From: Pseudomonas tensinigenes
Lineage (GTDB): Bacteria; Pseudomonadota; Gammaproteobacteria; Pseudomonadales; Pseudomonadaceae
Reading direction: 5' to 3'
Length of the DNA stretch: 64,000 bases
NCBI RefSeq assembly: GCF_014268445.2
Contig: NZ_CP077089.1
Span: forward strand, 3,093,501 to 3,157,500
The notes beneath the pieces are model-generated. The model worked only from the letters and a program-made list of their open reading frames with translations. It was not told the origin of the DNA and searched no databases. This document shows positions 55,923 through 64,000 of the stretch, piece by piece. Made by a program: the position numbers and the translations under genes. Numbering within the stretch: the first letter of the stretch is position 1; each line of letters starts with the position of its first letter.

Positions 55923-56945
55923 TCAGGATCGAGGGTCGAACGCGTCTCGCAACGCTTCGCCGATGAACACCAATAAGGAAAGGATCAGCGCCAGGGTGAA
56001 AAACGCCGTCAACCCAAGCCACGGAGCTTGCAGGTTCTGTTTACCCTGACCGATCAACTCACCCAGTGAGGCGCTGCCGGCGGGCATGCCGAAGCCGAGG
56101 AAATCCAGCGCGGTGAGGGTGGAAATCGCCCCGGTCAGAATGAACGGCAAGTAGCTCAGTGTCGCGTTCATCGCATTGGGCAGAATGTGCCGGAAGATCA
56201 CTTTGCGGTCGCTCAGGCCCAGCGCGCGGGCGGCTTTGACGTACTCCAGATTGCGTCCGCGCAGGAACTCGGCGCGCACTACATCCACCAGTGCCAGCCA
56301 TGAAAACAGCGCCATGATCCCCAGCAGCCACCAGAAGTTCGGCTCGACGAAACCGGAGAGGATGATCAGCAGATACAACACCGGCAGCCCCGACCAGACT
56401 TCCAGCACGCGTTGCCCGAGCAAATCGACCCAGCCACCGTAGTAGCCCTGCAATGCACCGGCGGCGATGCCGATCAGCGCGCTGACGAAGGTCAGCATAA
56501 GTGCGAACAGGATCGATACTCGTGCGCCGAATATGACCCGTGCCAGCACATCCCGCGACTGGTCGTCAGTGCCCAGCCAGTTGACTGACGTCGGCGGGCT
56601 CGGCGCCGGTTTGGTGAGGTCGTAGTTCGGTGTGTCGTCACTGAAAGGAATCGGCGGGAACAGCAGCCAGCCACCGTCCTTGCGAATCAGGTTCTGCACG
56701 TAATCGCTGCGATAATCGGCCTGAAACGGCAGTTGCCCGCCGAACTCCTGCTCGGTGTGGCGCTTGAATACCGGGAAGTACCATTGGTCCTGATAGCTGA
56801 CGACCAGCGGCTTGTCGTTGGCGATCAACTCACCGCCCAGTGTCAGCACAAACAGGCCGATAAACAGCCATAACGACCACCAGCCACGGCGGTTTTTCTT
56901 GAAGCGCTCGAAGCGCCGACGCCCTAGAGGGGAGAGCTTGAACAT
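55923..56945 (-). CDS. yejE: YejE-type permease, copy 2
   Basis: 340 aa from ATG 56945 ([17 protein letters not shown]), overlapping the yejB stop as TGATG. Same length and motifs as copy 1, including SVNWLGTDDQSRDVLARVI and EYVKAARALGLSDRKVIFRHILPNA. Confidence 0.93.
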   Translation of the reverse strand: MFKLSPLGRRRFERFKKNRRGWWSLWLFIGLFVLTLGGELIANDKPLVVSYQDQWYFPVFKRHTEQEFGGQLPFQADYRSDYVQNLIRKDGGWLLFPPIPFSDDTPNYDLTKPAPSPPTSVNWLGTDDQSRDVLARVIFGARVSILFALMLTFVSALIGIAAGALQGYYGGWVDLLGQRVLEVWSGLPVLYLLIILSGFVEPNFWWLLGIMALFSWLALVDVVRAEFLRGRNLEYVKAARALGLSDRKVIFRHILPNAMNATLSYLPFILTGAISTLTALDFLGFGMPAGSASLGELIGQGKQNLQAPWLGLTAFFTLALILSLLVFIGEALRDAFDPRS

Positions 56946-58006
56946 CAGGCGTTCCTCGCGGCGAAGTCGATGCGCGGGTCGACCAGCGTGTAGCACAGGT
57001 CACCCACCAGTTTTATCAGCAGGCCGAAGAGGGTAAAGATGAACAGCGAACCGAACACCACCGGGTAGTCCCGCGAAACTGCGGCTTCGTAGCTCATGCG
57101 CCCGAGACCGTCGAGAGAGAAGATCACTTCGATCAGCAATGAACCGGCGAAGAACACACTGATAAACGCCTGCGGGATGCCGGACACCACCAGCAGCATC
57201 GCATTGCGGAACACATGGCCATACAGCACACGGCGTTCGCTCAGTCCTTTGGCGCGGGCGGTTACCACGTACTGGCGAGTGATTTCATTGAGAAACGAGT
57301 TTTTCGTCAGGATCGTCAGCGTGGCGAAACCACCGATCACCAGCGCCGTCACCGGCAGCACCAGGTGCCAGAAATAGTCGGCGATTTTGCCCATAGTCGA
57401 CAGGGATTCGAAGTTGTCCGAGACCAGCCCTCGCACCGGAAACCAGTTCAGCGAGGTACCGCCGGCAAACACCACGATCAGGAACATCGCAAACAGAAAC
57501 GCCGGCATCGCGTAGCCAATGATGATCGCCGTGCTGCTCCAGATATCGAAATGACTGCCATGATGCACGGCCTTGCGGATCCCCAGCGGGATCGACACCA
57601 GATAGGTGATCAGCGTCGCCCACAACCCGAGGGAAATGGTCACCGGCATTTTTTCCAGGATCAGATCGGTGACTGTCGCGCCACGGAAAAAGCTTTTGCC
57701 GAAATCCAGTTGGGCGTAGTTCTTCAGCATCAGCCACAAACGCTCATGGGCCGGCTTGTCGAAACCGTACTGTTTTTCGATGTCCTTGATCAGTTGCGGA
57801 TCGAGGCCGCGACTGGCGCGTGAGGTGCCGCTCATTGTTTCGCTGGCGCCGCCGCCGACACCCGCGCCACCGATCCCTTGCAGGTGGGCGATGGCCTGTT
57901 CTACCGGACCGCCGGGCGCGGCCTGAATGATCACGAAATTGACCAGCAGAATGATCACCAGCGTCGGAATGATCAGCAGCAGACGCCGCAGTATGTAACC
58001 CCACAT
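56945..58006 (-). CDS. yejB: YejB-type permease, copy 2
   Basis: 353 aa from ATG 58006 ([15 protein letters not shown]), sharing a base with the yejA stop (TGATG). Same permease motifs as copy 1. The periplasmic loop is slightly different ([19 protein letters not shown] versus [20 protein letters not shown]), the kind of divergence expected between paralogues. Confidence 0.93.
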   Translation of the reverse strand: MWGYILRRLLLIIPTLVIILLVNFVIIQAAPGGPVEQAIAHLQGIGGAGVGGGASETMSGTSRASRGLDPQLIKDIEKQYGFDKPAHERLWLMLKNYAQLDFGKSFFRGATVTDLILEKMPVTISLGLWATLITYLVSIPLGIRKAVHHGSHFDIWSSTAIIIGYAMPAFLFAMFLIVVFAGGTSLNWFPVRGLVSDNFESLSTMGKIADYFWHLVLPVTALVIGGFATLTILTKNSFLNEITRQYVVTARAKGLSERRVLYGHVFRNAMLLVVSGIPQAFISVFFAGSLLIEVIFSLDGLGRMSYEAAVSRDYPVVFGSLFIFTLFGLLIKLVGDLCYTLVDPRIDFAARNA

Positions 58007-59874
58007 CAGTGCGGCCCTCCGGGTCTGCCACGGGCAATTTTTTCCGCGGTCATCTGCTGATTGGTCAGCGGTGTGCTGCTGATTTCCCACCAGCTCTCGA
58101 TGGCTTCGTCATTGCTGGCTTGCACCGACGGTATGCCGAAGCGGTTCCACCACACGGTCGAGGTGCCTGGTGGATAGTAGTTGGGAATCCAGTAGTAATT
58201 CCATTGCAGCACTCGGTCCAGGGCATGGGCGTAATGCAGCATGTCGGACTGGGTTGAGGCGCGAATCAGGCCGTTGATCAGCGTATCCACCGCAGGGTTT
58301 TTCAACACCATGTAGTTGTTCGCGCCCGGGTCGTTGGCCGACGCGGAAGCAAAGTAATTGAGCAACTCGCCTCCCGGGGAAGTACTGACCGGGTAGCCGG
58401 TGACGATCATGTCGTAGTCACGGCTCATCAGGCGATTGACGTATTGCGAGGAGTCGATGCGGCGAATGTTCAGGTCGATGCCGATCTGTTTCAGCGTGCG
58501 CTTGTACGGTAGTAGCAGGCGATCCATACCGTTCTGGCTGACCAGGAAGGTAAAGCTCAGCGGCTCACCCTGGGCATTCACCAACTGATCGCCATCGGGT
58601 TTCCAGCCGGCCTGCTCGAGCAGTTCAAGGGCTTGCAACTGTTTGTCACGGATAACGCCGCTGCCGTCGGTTTTCGGCGCTTCGAAGACTTTGCTGAAAA
58701 CCTCGTCCGGAACCTGGCCACGCAGCGGTTCGAGGATTTTCAGTTCTTGCGCATCGGGCAGTTCGCTTGCCGCCAGTTGCGTGTTGGAAAAGTAGCTCTG
58801 CTGGCGGATATACATACCGCGCATCATTTGCCGGTTGCTCCACTCGAAGTCCCAGAGCATTGCCAGGGCCTGGCGCACACGGCGATCGGCGAACATCGGT
58901 TTCTGCAGGTTGAATACAAAACCCTGAGCCGACTGTGGCGCCTCGGTGGCCAAGTGTGCTTTTTGCAGACGCCCGTCGTTCAGCGCGGGGCTGTCGTAGC
59001 CGATCGAGTAGCCAGTGGCCGAGAACTCGCGGTTGTAGTCATAGGCACCGCCGCGCAGCACTTGCCGGGCGACGTCGGTATCACCGAAGTACTCGATGCG
59101 GAAATGATCGAAATTGTAGAGGCCGCGACTGACCGGCAAGTCTTTGCCCCACCAGTCAGCGTTGCGCTCAAAGGTGATGCTGCGCCCCGAATCGACTTTG
59201 CCGACTCGATAGGGGCCGCTGCCCAAAGGTGGTTCATAGCCGCCACCCCCGGCGAAGTCGCGGCTCTTCCACCAATGCTCGGGGAATACCGGCAGGGTCG
59301 CGACGTCCAGTGGCAGGGTGCGGTTTTCATTGCTCTTGAAGTCGAAACGCACGATCAGCGGTGCTTCCACTTCGACGCCTTTGACATCGGCGAACTGCGT
59401 GCGATAACGCAGGCTGCCCTGGGTCATTAACAACTCGTAGGTGTAACGCACGTCTTCGGCGGTGATCGCTTTGCCGTCGGCGAAACGGGCCTTTGGATTG
59501 ATGAAGAAACGCAACGACAGACCGTCGTCCGAGCGCTCCATCTTTTGCGCGACCAGGCCGTAAACGGTGTAAGGCTCGTCCAGCGAGCGCTGGGCCAGGG
59601 GCGAGTACAGCATGCCGTCAATCTGGGTGACGCCGATGCCTTTGTCTATATAAGGAAGGACGTGGTCGAAGTGACCGATTTCAATCGCCGAGCGGCGCAT
59701 CGTCCCACCCTTGGGAGCCTGCAGGTTGGTGTAGTCGAAATGACTGAAACCGGCAGGGTATTTGGCGGGCTCGGCATAAACGGTCAACGCATGTTGCGGG
59801 GCCGCGTTCACACCGGCGGCGCCCGACAGGAGGGCTAGGGCGGTGAGCATCAATGTGGGGAAAACCAGTCGCAT
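58006..59874 (-). CDS. yejA: YejA-type periplasmic peptide-binding protein, copy 2
   Basis: 622 aa from ATG 59874 ([19 protein letters not shown]), with a signal peptide ending near GVNA/AP. It carries the same landmarks as copy 1: [34 protein letters not shown], and [16 protein letters not shown]. Binding-pocket residues cannot be compared reliably by eye, but the two differ throughout, so they may recognise different peptides. It is the first gene of this operon and is not preceded by a TonB receptor gene. Confidence 0.92.
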   Translation of the reverse strand: MRLVFPTLMLTALALLSGAAGVNAAPQHALTVYAEPAKYPAGFSHFDYTNLQAPKGGTMRRSAIEIGHFDHVLPYIDKGIGVTQIDGMLYSPLAQRSLDEPYTVYGLVAQKMERSDDGLSLRFFINPKARFADGKAITAEDVRYTYELLMTQGSLRYRTQFADVKGVEVEAPLIVRFDFKSNENRTLPLDVATLPVFPEHWWKSRDFAGGGGYEPPLGSGPYRVGKVDSGRSITFERNADWWGKDLPVSRGLYNFDHFRIEYFGDTDVARQVLRGGAYDYNREFSATGYSIGYDSPALNDGRLQKAHLATEAPQSAQGFVFNLQKPMFADRRVRQALAMLWDFEWSNRQMMRGMYIRQQSYFSNTQLAASELPDAQELKILEPLRGQVPDEVFSKVFEAPKTDGSGVIRDKQLQALELLEQAGWKPDGDQLVNAQGEPLSFTFLVSQNGMDRLLLPYKRTLKQIGIDLNIRRIDSSQYVNRLMSRDYDMIVTGYPVSTSPGGELLNYFASASANDPGANNYMVLKNPAVDTLINGLIRASTQSDMLHYAHALDRVLQWNYYWIPNYYPPGTSTVWWNRFGIPSVQASNDEAIESWWEISSTPLTNQQMTAEKIARGRPGGPH

Positions 59875-59959
59875 TGTCAGCCTTGGAACCGGGAAATCGA
59901 TAAGCGCAAGTTTTACGCGAGAGGCACGCCAGTCGCCAGCCGTATGTGTAACTGAAACA

Positions 59960-59987
59960 CAACGGCCCACCAGAAGGCGGGCCGTTG
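59960..59987 (-). terminator. Candidate hairpin between parvulin gene and yejA copy 2
   Basis: CAACGGCCC, loop, GGGCCGTTG: a strong stem 20 nt after the parvulin stop (minus strand). The downstream T-run is weak (GTGTTTCAG), so termination is only probable. Confidence 0.5.
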
Positions 59988-60007
59988 GCTAGCAATCAGG
60001 TGACGGA

Positions 60008-60289
60008 TCAGTCCTGACGGCTGGTGACTTCCAGCAGGTGATAACCGAACTGGGTTTTCACCGGGCCTTGCACGACGTTGATTGGCGCACTGAAGACCAC
60101 GGTGTCGAATTCCTTGACCATCTGGCCAGGACCGAACGAACCCAGGTCACCGCCCTGACGGCTGGATGGGCAGGTGGAGTTGGCCTTGGCGACTTCGGCG
60201 AAATCGGCGCCGCCTTCGATCTGGGCCTTCAGTTCGTTGCACTTGTCTTCGCTGGCAACAAGGATGTGGCGGGCAGTGGCTTTTGCCAT
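60008..60289 (-). CDS. Single-domain parvulin peptidyl-prolyl isomerase, second paralogue
   Basis: 93 aa. The start is MAKATARHILVASEDKCNEL. Family motifs are NSTCPSSRQGGDLGSFGPGQMV and GPVKTQFGYHLLEVTSRQD. Its sequence differs clearly from the 91-aa copy at 44162-44437. GGAGAGTTTCCCC precedes the ATG. It lies upstream of yejA copy 2 but is separated by a hairpin. Confidence 0.92.
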   Translation of the reverse strand: MAKATARHILVASEDKCNELKAQIEGGADFAEVAKANSTCPSSRQGGDLGSFGPGQMVKEFDTVVFSAPINVVQGPVKTQFGYHLLEVTSRQD

Positions 60290-60385
60290 GGGGAAACTCT
60301 CCAGTCTATTTCAGTAAAGTGTGGAGCCTACCGGATTCAGTGGGCGAATTCTCGGCAAAGTTCCGTTCGCAGGGGTGCGGGCTGA

Positions 60386-61264
60386 TCAGAGATTCGCAGC
60401 TCGCAGGCGCGCGGCGTGTTCAACGTAAAGATCAATCGGATCGAGTTCGCGGATGGCCGCGCCAGCAGTGCGGCGCAGACTGCTCAGGTGATCCAGCGGA
60501 TAGTCGGAACGGATCACGTGCCCCAGATGAGAGCTGAAACGCCCGACGAAACCGTCATTCTGTTCTCCTTCAGTCATGAAATATTGTGACAGCGCCAGGC
60601 AAACGCTGCGTACCGGGTCGCCAATCGGCAGCTCGTCTGTCTCGTTTGTCGGCAACACCCCGCTCCACGAGTAATAGTGCACGCCATTGACCTTTGCTGC
60701 GCCATGTCCGCCCCAGGTGCCGGGCAGCCCTTGGGGGAACCTGTCGTTGAAAGTGCCCACGCCCTCGGTTGTCAGTCCATTGAGCGCCGCCAGTGCATTT
60801 TGCGGCAGCGTGACGCTACCGCTGAGCAGTGACAGAAAATCGGCAAACAGTGTCGCCACGTTTTGCGCGACGATTTCCGGCAGCCGGCCTGGCACCAGCG
60901 CCTTGCGCAGGAAGTCCGCCAGTTCCGAACCGTGGTTCGGGCCGCTGACCGAAGTCACCGAGGCGATGGCGTCTGGCGCAAGCGCCGCAGCGTATCGTGC
61001 AGCCAAAGCACCCTGGCTGTGCCCGATGAGATTGACCTTCCTGGCATGCGTGCCGCGCAGGACACTATCGATCTGCTTCAACAGTTGCTCACCCCTGACT
61101 TCATTGTCGTGGGTTGCGCTGAGGTGGGGAACGAACACTCGGTTGCCAGCCGCTTTCAGGGCGCTCTTGACGTCATGGAACAGCTCGAAATGGCCGATGC
61201 GTTCGAATCCGAACAGGCCGTGTACCAGAAGGATGGGATAACGAGTTGTAGCATTCCGTTGCAT
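60386..61264 (-). CDS. Cytoplasmic-type lipase, Proteus/I.1-like alpha/beta hydrolase
   Basis: 292 aa. The oxyanion-hole region YPILLVHGLFGFERIGHFELF and the nucleophile elbow GHSQG (Ser83) are clear, and SVTSVSGPNHGSELADF follows. These match the Proteus-type lipases, which lack a signal peptide and need no foldase. No signal peptide is seen here either. It probably hydrolyses triacylglycerols or related esters. It is alone and divergent from the gene at 61599. Confidence 0.87.
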   Translation of the reverse strand: MQRNATTRYPILLVHGLFGFERIGHFELFHDVKSALKAAGNRVFVPHLSATHDNEVRGEQLLKQIDSVLRGTHARKVNLIGHSQGALAARYAAALAPDAIASVTSVSGPNHGSELADFLRKALVPGRLPEIVAQNVATLFADFLSLLSGSVTLPQNALAALNGLTTEGVGTFNDRFPQGLPGTWGGHGAAKVNGVHYYSWSGVLPTNETDELPIGDPVRSVCLALSQYFMTEGEQNDGFVGRFSSHLGHVIRSDYPLDHLSSLRRTAGAAIRELDPIDLYVEHAARLRAANL

Positions 61265-61598
61265 GTTCTTACCTTTTTCTCAGAAGTTCATCGGGAAATC
61301 TGTGGGCCACTCTAAAACACACAACTCGTTTAAGAAGTAAGAAGAGGCTTCACTTGCCCGTTGAATCTGGACTATGGGCTGTATGATTTTTCGGATACTT
61401 GGGAAGTCCAAATCGGAAGATCTGGCGGTCTCGCGCCTGGGCGAAGTCGATTTAGCGTCGGTTGCCTACTGGGCTAGTAGCTTTTACTTCGTGTCTGCGG
61501 CGTATTGGGCTGATATCCAGAGCAGGAACAATCGCGTTGAATGTTGACTGTCGACGTCGTCAATGAAGACAGCGTTAGTCCAAGGCATGGAGCCAACA
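61265..61598. other. Intergenic region between lipase and Ig-like protein genes
   Basis: 333 nt, lower in GC than its surroundings. It holds one 54-codon frame (61383-61547) without a ribosome binding site or recognisable motif, so I do not call it. No repeats are seen. Divergent promoters for both neighbours are expected here but none is obvious. Confidence 0.5.
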
Positions 61599-62678
61599 AT
61601 GAACACGCATGAAATCGAGTTTTGCTACCGGATGCGCCACCCCGCCAGCCCTCTCGCCGCCAAAGAGTTGCTGCCGGCAGCGACGCTCGAATCGCTGGAA
61701 GGGCGCGTACTTGATCCTTCGCTGGGCAAAGTCGTCGTCCGTATTGCCCCTTATCCGAACATGGCGTCTGGCGATCAATTGCTTTTGCGCTGGGAAGGGC
61801 TTGATATAGAGGGCTTCGCCTATCACCACGAAATGACGCGGCATGTCAGTGAGGCCCAGGTTGGCAAAGACATCATTTTCGTGATCAAGGGGCTGCATAT
61901 CGCCGCACTGGATGGCGGTTCACTGGAGGTCTACTGGACACTTTTCAGCGCCGGCCTGACCGAGCCCGCATCGTCTGCGCGCGTGCAATTGTCGGTAGGC
62001 GATACACGGCCTCAACTGCTGGCTCCACATATTGTGGACGCAGTCGCCGGGACACTGGATCCGGCACGGGTCACGGAAGGTGCACTCGTCACTCTCCAGC
62101 CTTATGCCCGCATGGCGGCAGGTGACCACGTTGCGTTGATGTGGTCTGGAGACACCTCGCCTCTATCATTCAGTGATCGATTGAAGGTCGAAGTCTTCGC
62201 TGTTGCCGACACCCTGTCTTTCTGGATCCCGCATGAGTACATAGCTGCACATCTTGGAGGCGAGGTGACGGTACGCTATCGAGTCGAGCGAGAGGGTGGT
62301 GCGGTGCTCGAATCCGATCCCGCGAGAGTTCTCATCAGCGCCTTGCTGCATGGTCAACTGGACGCACCCGATGTGCTTGAAGCTGAGGATGGCGTGTTAT
62401 TGGTGCAGGATTGCATTGATGGCGTCACCGTTGTGATCGGCAATGCCCGGACGCAAGAAGGCGAGCTGGTCTATCTCAAGTGTGATGGCGATTTTTTCAA
62501 TCACCGCGATGACCGCGAAATCACCCGGGAAACCGCCGGCAAGCCGCTTATCTTTATCGTGCCACAACGCTTCTGGCGCGAGCATCACGGGTCGATCGTG
62601 CGCGTTGCCTACACGGTTGAGCGTTTGGATGACGTCAGTCAGGAGTCTGCGGTGACGCAGGTCCGGCTGGAGGCGTAG
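61599..62678 (+). CDS. Protein of tandem Ig-like beta modules, function unknown
   Basis: 359 aa from ATG 61599 (MNTHEIEFCYRMRHP), which has GGAG 6 nt upstream; ATG 61563 has none. Three related modules of about 105-110 residues are visible. Each begins LLAPHIVDAVAGTLDPA-like (also LLPAATLESLEGRVLDPS and QLDAPDVLEAEDGVLLVQ). Each then carries a V-I-PY/NAR---GE/GD---L-W/KC pattern and ends in a strand such as VEVYWTLFSAG or VRVAYTVERL. Such modules occur in pseudomonad surface or tail-fibre-like proteins. No signal peptide or anchor is seen. Role unknown. Confidence 0.7.
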   Translation: MNTHEIEFCYRMRHPASPLAAKELLPAATLESLEGRVLDPSLGKVVVRIAPYPNMASGDQLLLRWEGLDIEGFAYHHEMTRHVSEAQVGKDIIFVIKGLHIAALDGGSLEVYWTLFSAGLTEPASSARVQLSVGDTRPQLLAPHIVDAVAGTLDPARVTEGALVTLQPYARMAAGDHVALMWSGDTSPLSFSDRLKVEVFAVADTLSFWIPHEYIAAHLGGEVTVRYRVEREGGAVLESDPARVLISALLHGQLDAPDVLEAEDGVLLVQDCIDGVTVVIGNARTQEGELVYLKCDGDFFNHRDDREITRETAGKPLIFIVPQRFWREHHGSIVRVAYTVERLDDVSQESAVTQVRLEA

Positions 62679-62690
62679 CTGGAGCGGACC

Positions 62691-62716
62691 ACCCTCCGGT
62701 TCTTTGACCGGAGGGT
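62691..62716. terminator. Candidate bidirectional hairpin between convergent genes
   Basis: ACCCTCCGGT, loop TCTTTG, ACCGGAGGGT: a perfect 10-bp stem between the convergent Ig-like and aroF genes. There is no T-run on either side, so it is not a canonical terminator. Confidence 0.45.
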
Positions 62717-62729
62717 AGCGCCGTCAACT

Positions 62730-63800
62730 TCAGTGGTGCGCGCCAATGCGCTGAGCTGCATCAAGCAGCAATTGTTGCGTTGCGTCAAAGCCGAGACAGC
62801 CATCGGTGATCGATACACCGTACCGTAGCGAGGCACTCAGCGGCTGACAACCTTCGAACAGGTGAGACTCCAGCATCATGCCGATCAGGGAGCTATCGCC
62901 CTGCAAGCGTTGTTCAAGCACTTCATTGAAAATGCCTGGCTGGCGTAATGGATCCTTGCCGCTGTTGGCGTGACTGCAATCAACCATGATCCGGTTCGGG
63001 ACCTTCAGCCGGTTCAGGTCAGCGTGGATTCTGGCAATGCTCTCGCGATCATGATTGGGGCCGTGATGACCGCCGCGCAGGACCAAATGAGTATCAGGGT
63101 TGCCTGGTGTCTGAATGATCGCCGGGTGACCCTGGCTGTCTACTCCGAAATGCCGATGAGGATGGGCTGCCGAGCGCATGGCATCGACAGCTACGGCTGC
63201 GCCGCCGTCGGTGCCGTTTTTGAAGCCTACGGGCATGCTCAAACCACTGGCCATTTCGCGATGAATTTGAGATTCGGTGGTGCGTGCGCCAATGGCAACC
63301 CAACTGAGCAGATCGTCAAGGTAGCCGGCCGCCAGAGGTTGCAGCAACTCGGTCGCCACGGGCAGACCGAGGCGGATCATTTCCAGCATCAGTTCACGGG
63401 ACAGTGCCAGGCCAGCGGCCATGTCATCACTGCCATCCAGGTGCGGATCGTAAGCCAGGCCTTTCCAGCCAACGGTAGTGCGCGGCTTCTCGACGTAGGC
63501 TCGCATCACCAGGAGCATTCTGTCGCTGACCTGTTCGGCCAGTCGTGACAGTTTGCCGGCATATTCGAGTGCAGACTGGGGATCGTGAATAGAGCAGGGA
63601 CCGACGATTATCAGCAGACGCTGATCATCACCGTTGAGGATCGCTCGAACCGCCTCGCGATGGGCGGCGACTTGTTGGCTCAAGGCATTGCTCAAGGGCA
63701 ATTGCTGTTTGAGTTGCAACGAACTGGGCAGACGCACGGTCAGCGCTTCGTTGGCGCAATCGAGGGTGGACAATGGCAGAGCAGAAACGGACGAGTTCAT
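62730..63800 (-). CDS. Class I 3-deoxy-7-phosphoheptulonate (DAHP) synthase
   Basis: 356 aa from ATG 63800 (MNSSVSALPLSTLDCANEALT), with CAGGAAG upstream. It condenses phosphoenolpyruvate and erythrose 4-phosphate as the first step of aromatic amino acid synthesis. Class I motifs seen: LLIIVGPCSIHDPQSALEYA, EKPRTTVGWKGLAYDP, AIGARTTESQIHREMASGLS and GFKNGTDG. Feedback type (Tyr, Phe or Trp) cannot be read from the sequence with confidence, but a Tyr-rich leader ORF lies just upstream (63848-64000), favouring Tyr control. Confidence 0.95.
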   Translation of the reverse strand: MNSSVSALPLSTLDCANEALTVRLPSSLQLKQQLPLSNALSQQVAAHREAVRAILNGDDQRLLIIVGPCSIHDPQSALEYAGKLSRLAEQVSDRMLLVMRAYVEKPRTTVGWKGLAYDPHLDGSDDMAAGLALSRELMLEMIRLGLPVATELLQPLAAGYLDDLLSWVAIGARTTESQIHREMASGLSMPVGFKNGTDGGAAVAVDAMRSAAHPHRHFGVDSQGHPAIIQTPGNPDTHLVLRGGHHGPNHDRESIARIHADLNRLKVPNRIMVDCSHANSGKDPLRQPGIFNEVLEQRLQGDSSLIGMMLESHLFEGCQPLSASLRYGVSITDGCLGFDATQQLLLDAAQRIGAHH

Positions 63801-63847
63801 ATTCGGTCTTCCTGGGCTGGCGGCGGGTTCTTCCCGCGCGCTCGGCC

Positions 63848-64000
63848 CTACTGGGGTGTTCGACAATTGGCCGTATTGGCAATGTGGGCGTGTTTGCCAC
63901 CTGTAGGTGACCGATCGGAGGCGGCAGGCTGTCCCGAGCGGAGACTGGTAAATCGCCAGGCGCTAAAGCTGTCGTAACGGTAATAAGTGGCGTAGTTCAT
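63848..64000 (-). CDS. Tyr-rich leader peptide of the DAHP synthase gene
   Basis: On the minus strand ATG at 64000 (the window edge) opens 50 codons to TAG at 63848-63850, 47 nt before the DAHP synthase ATG. It begins MNYATYYRYDSFSAWRF, so four of the first nine residues are Tyr, with Trp at 15. Such clusters mark leader peptides that sense charged tRNA. CGCTCGG near codon 20 (63934-63940) can pair with CCGAGCG just past the stop (63839-63845), and GCGGG-AAGAA-CCCGC lies before the downstream ribosome binding site. The start might lie further upstream, outside the window. Confidence 0.6.
   Translation of the reverse strand: MNYATYYRYDSFSAWRFTSLRSGQPAASDRSPTGGKHAHIANTANCRTPQ

Noticed and set aside
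61383..61547. A 54-codon frame between lipase and Ig-like genes
   Set aside because: No ribosome binding site, no motif; length and composition are consistent with chance in a less GC-rich stretch.

Overview
The window reads as chromosomal DNA of a fluorescent pseudomonad (Pseudomonas fluorescens group). It is GC-rich, with adjacent stop/start overlaps and a Pseudomonas-type gene set: cysI with a DUF934 gene, metH next to cti, nfuA, cbtBA-cob genes, and an hbcR-type 3-hydroxybutyrate locus. It is littered with palindromic REP elements of the pseudomonad type (core GAGCGAGCCTGCTCGC). No rRNA, tRNA, prophage, transposase or CRISPR array was seen.

Layout. 1-6.4 kb: the 3' end of a TonB-dependent receptor gene, then a yejABEF peptide/microcin C-type ABC importer. 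6.5-21.1 kb: core genes (SCP2 protein, histidine phosphatase, sohB, DUF934, cysI, a periplasmic binding protein, DUF2970, metH, cti, an acyltransferase, nfuA). 21.3-31.9 kb: a cobalamin locus made of two divergent units, each behind a B12 riboswitch. The leftward unit is cbtB-cbtA-cobE-cobM; the rightward unit is cobW-cobN-chlD. Between the riboswitches lies about 1 kb of non-coding DNA built from two inverted copies of a repeat. 32.1-36.8 kb: a phospholipase D-like protein, a TerC/CBS/CorC membrane protein, a thioredoxin-like protein and a small carbohydrate-binding-like protein. 37.2-44.1 kb: an ABC importer, RidA, IclR regulator, PLP dehydratase and sugar kinase, which together fit uptake and catabolism of D-glucosaminate to KDPG. 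44.2-48.3 kb: a small parvulin, a hybrid sensor kinase and an orphan PilT/PilU ATPase. 48.3-54.2 kb: acetoacetyl-CoA synthetase, 3-hydroxybutyrate dehydrogenase, a GntP permease and their sigma-54 activator. 54.3-59.9 kb: a second yejABEF operon in opposite orientation. 60.0-64.0 kb: another parvulin, a Proteus-type lipase, a protein of repeated Ig-like modules, and a class I DAHP synthase gene preceded by a Tyr-rich leader ORF.

How the genes work together. The cobalt chelatase needs CobN plus small (AAA+) and medium (AAA+/VWA) subunits. Here only one gene region follows cobN. Its reading frame breaks exactly at A AAA AAG, 5 nt before a perfect 14-bp stem-loop, which is the layout of a dnaX-type programmed -1 frameshift. 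One gene would thus make both subunits: a 333-aa ChlI-like product and a 555-aa ChlD-like product. MetH, a cobalamin-dependent methionine synthase, is a likely consumer of the B12. The glucosaminate and hydroxybutyrate modules are self-contained, each combining transporter, enzymes and regulator. Possible operators are visible in both.

Most notable: the chlD frameshift signal; a REP doublet inserted in frame inside cobN; a REP that supplies the C-terminus of YejF; a pair of near-identical 16-bp palindromes upstream of a -24/-12 promoter in the hydroxybutyrate locus; and the Tyr-rich leader of the DAHP synthase. All calls rest on reading the sequence and on family knowledge; no database search was run.
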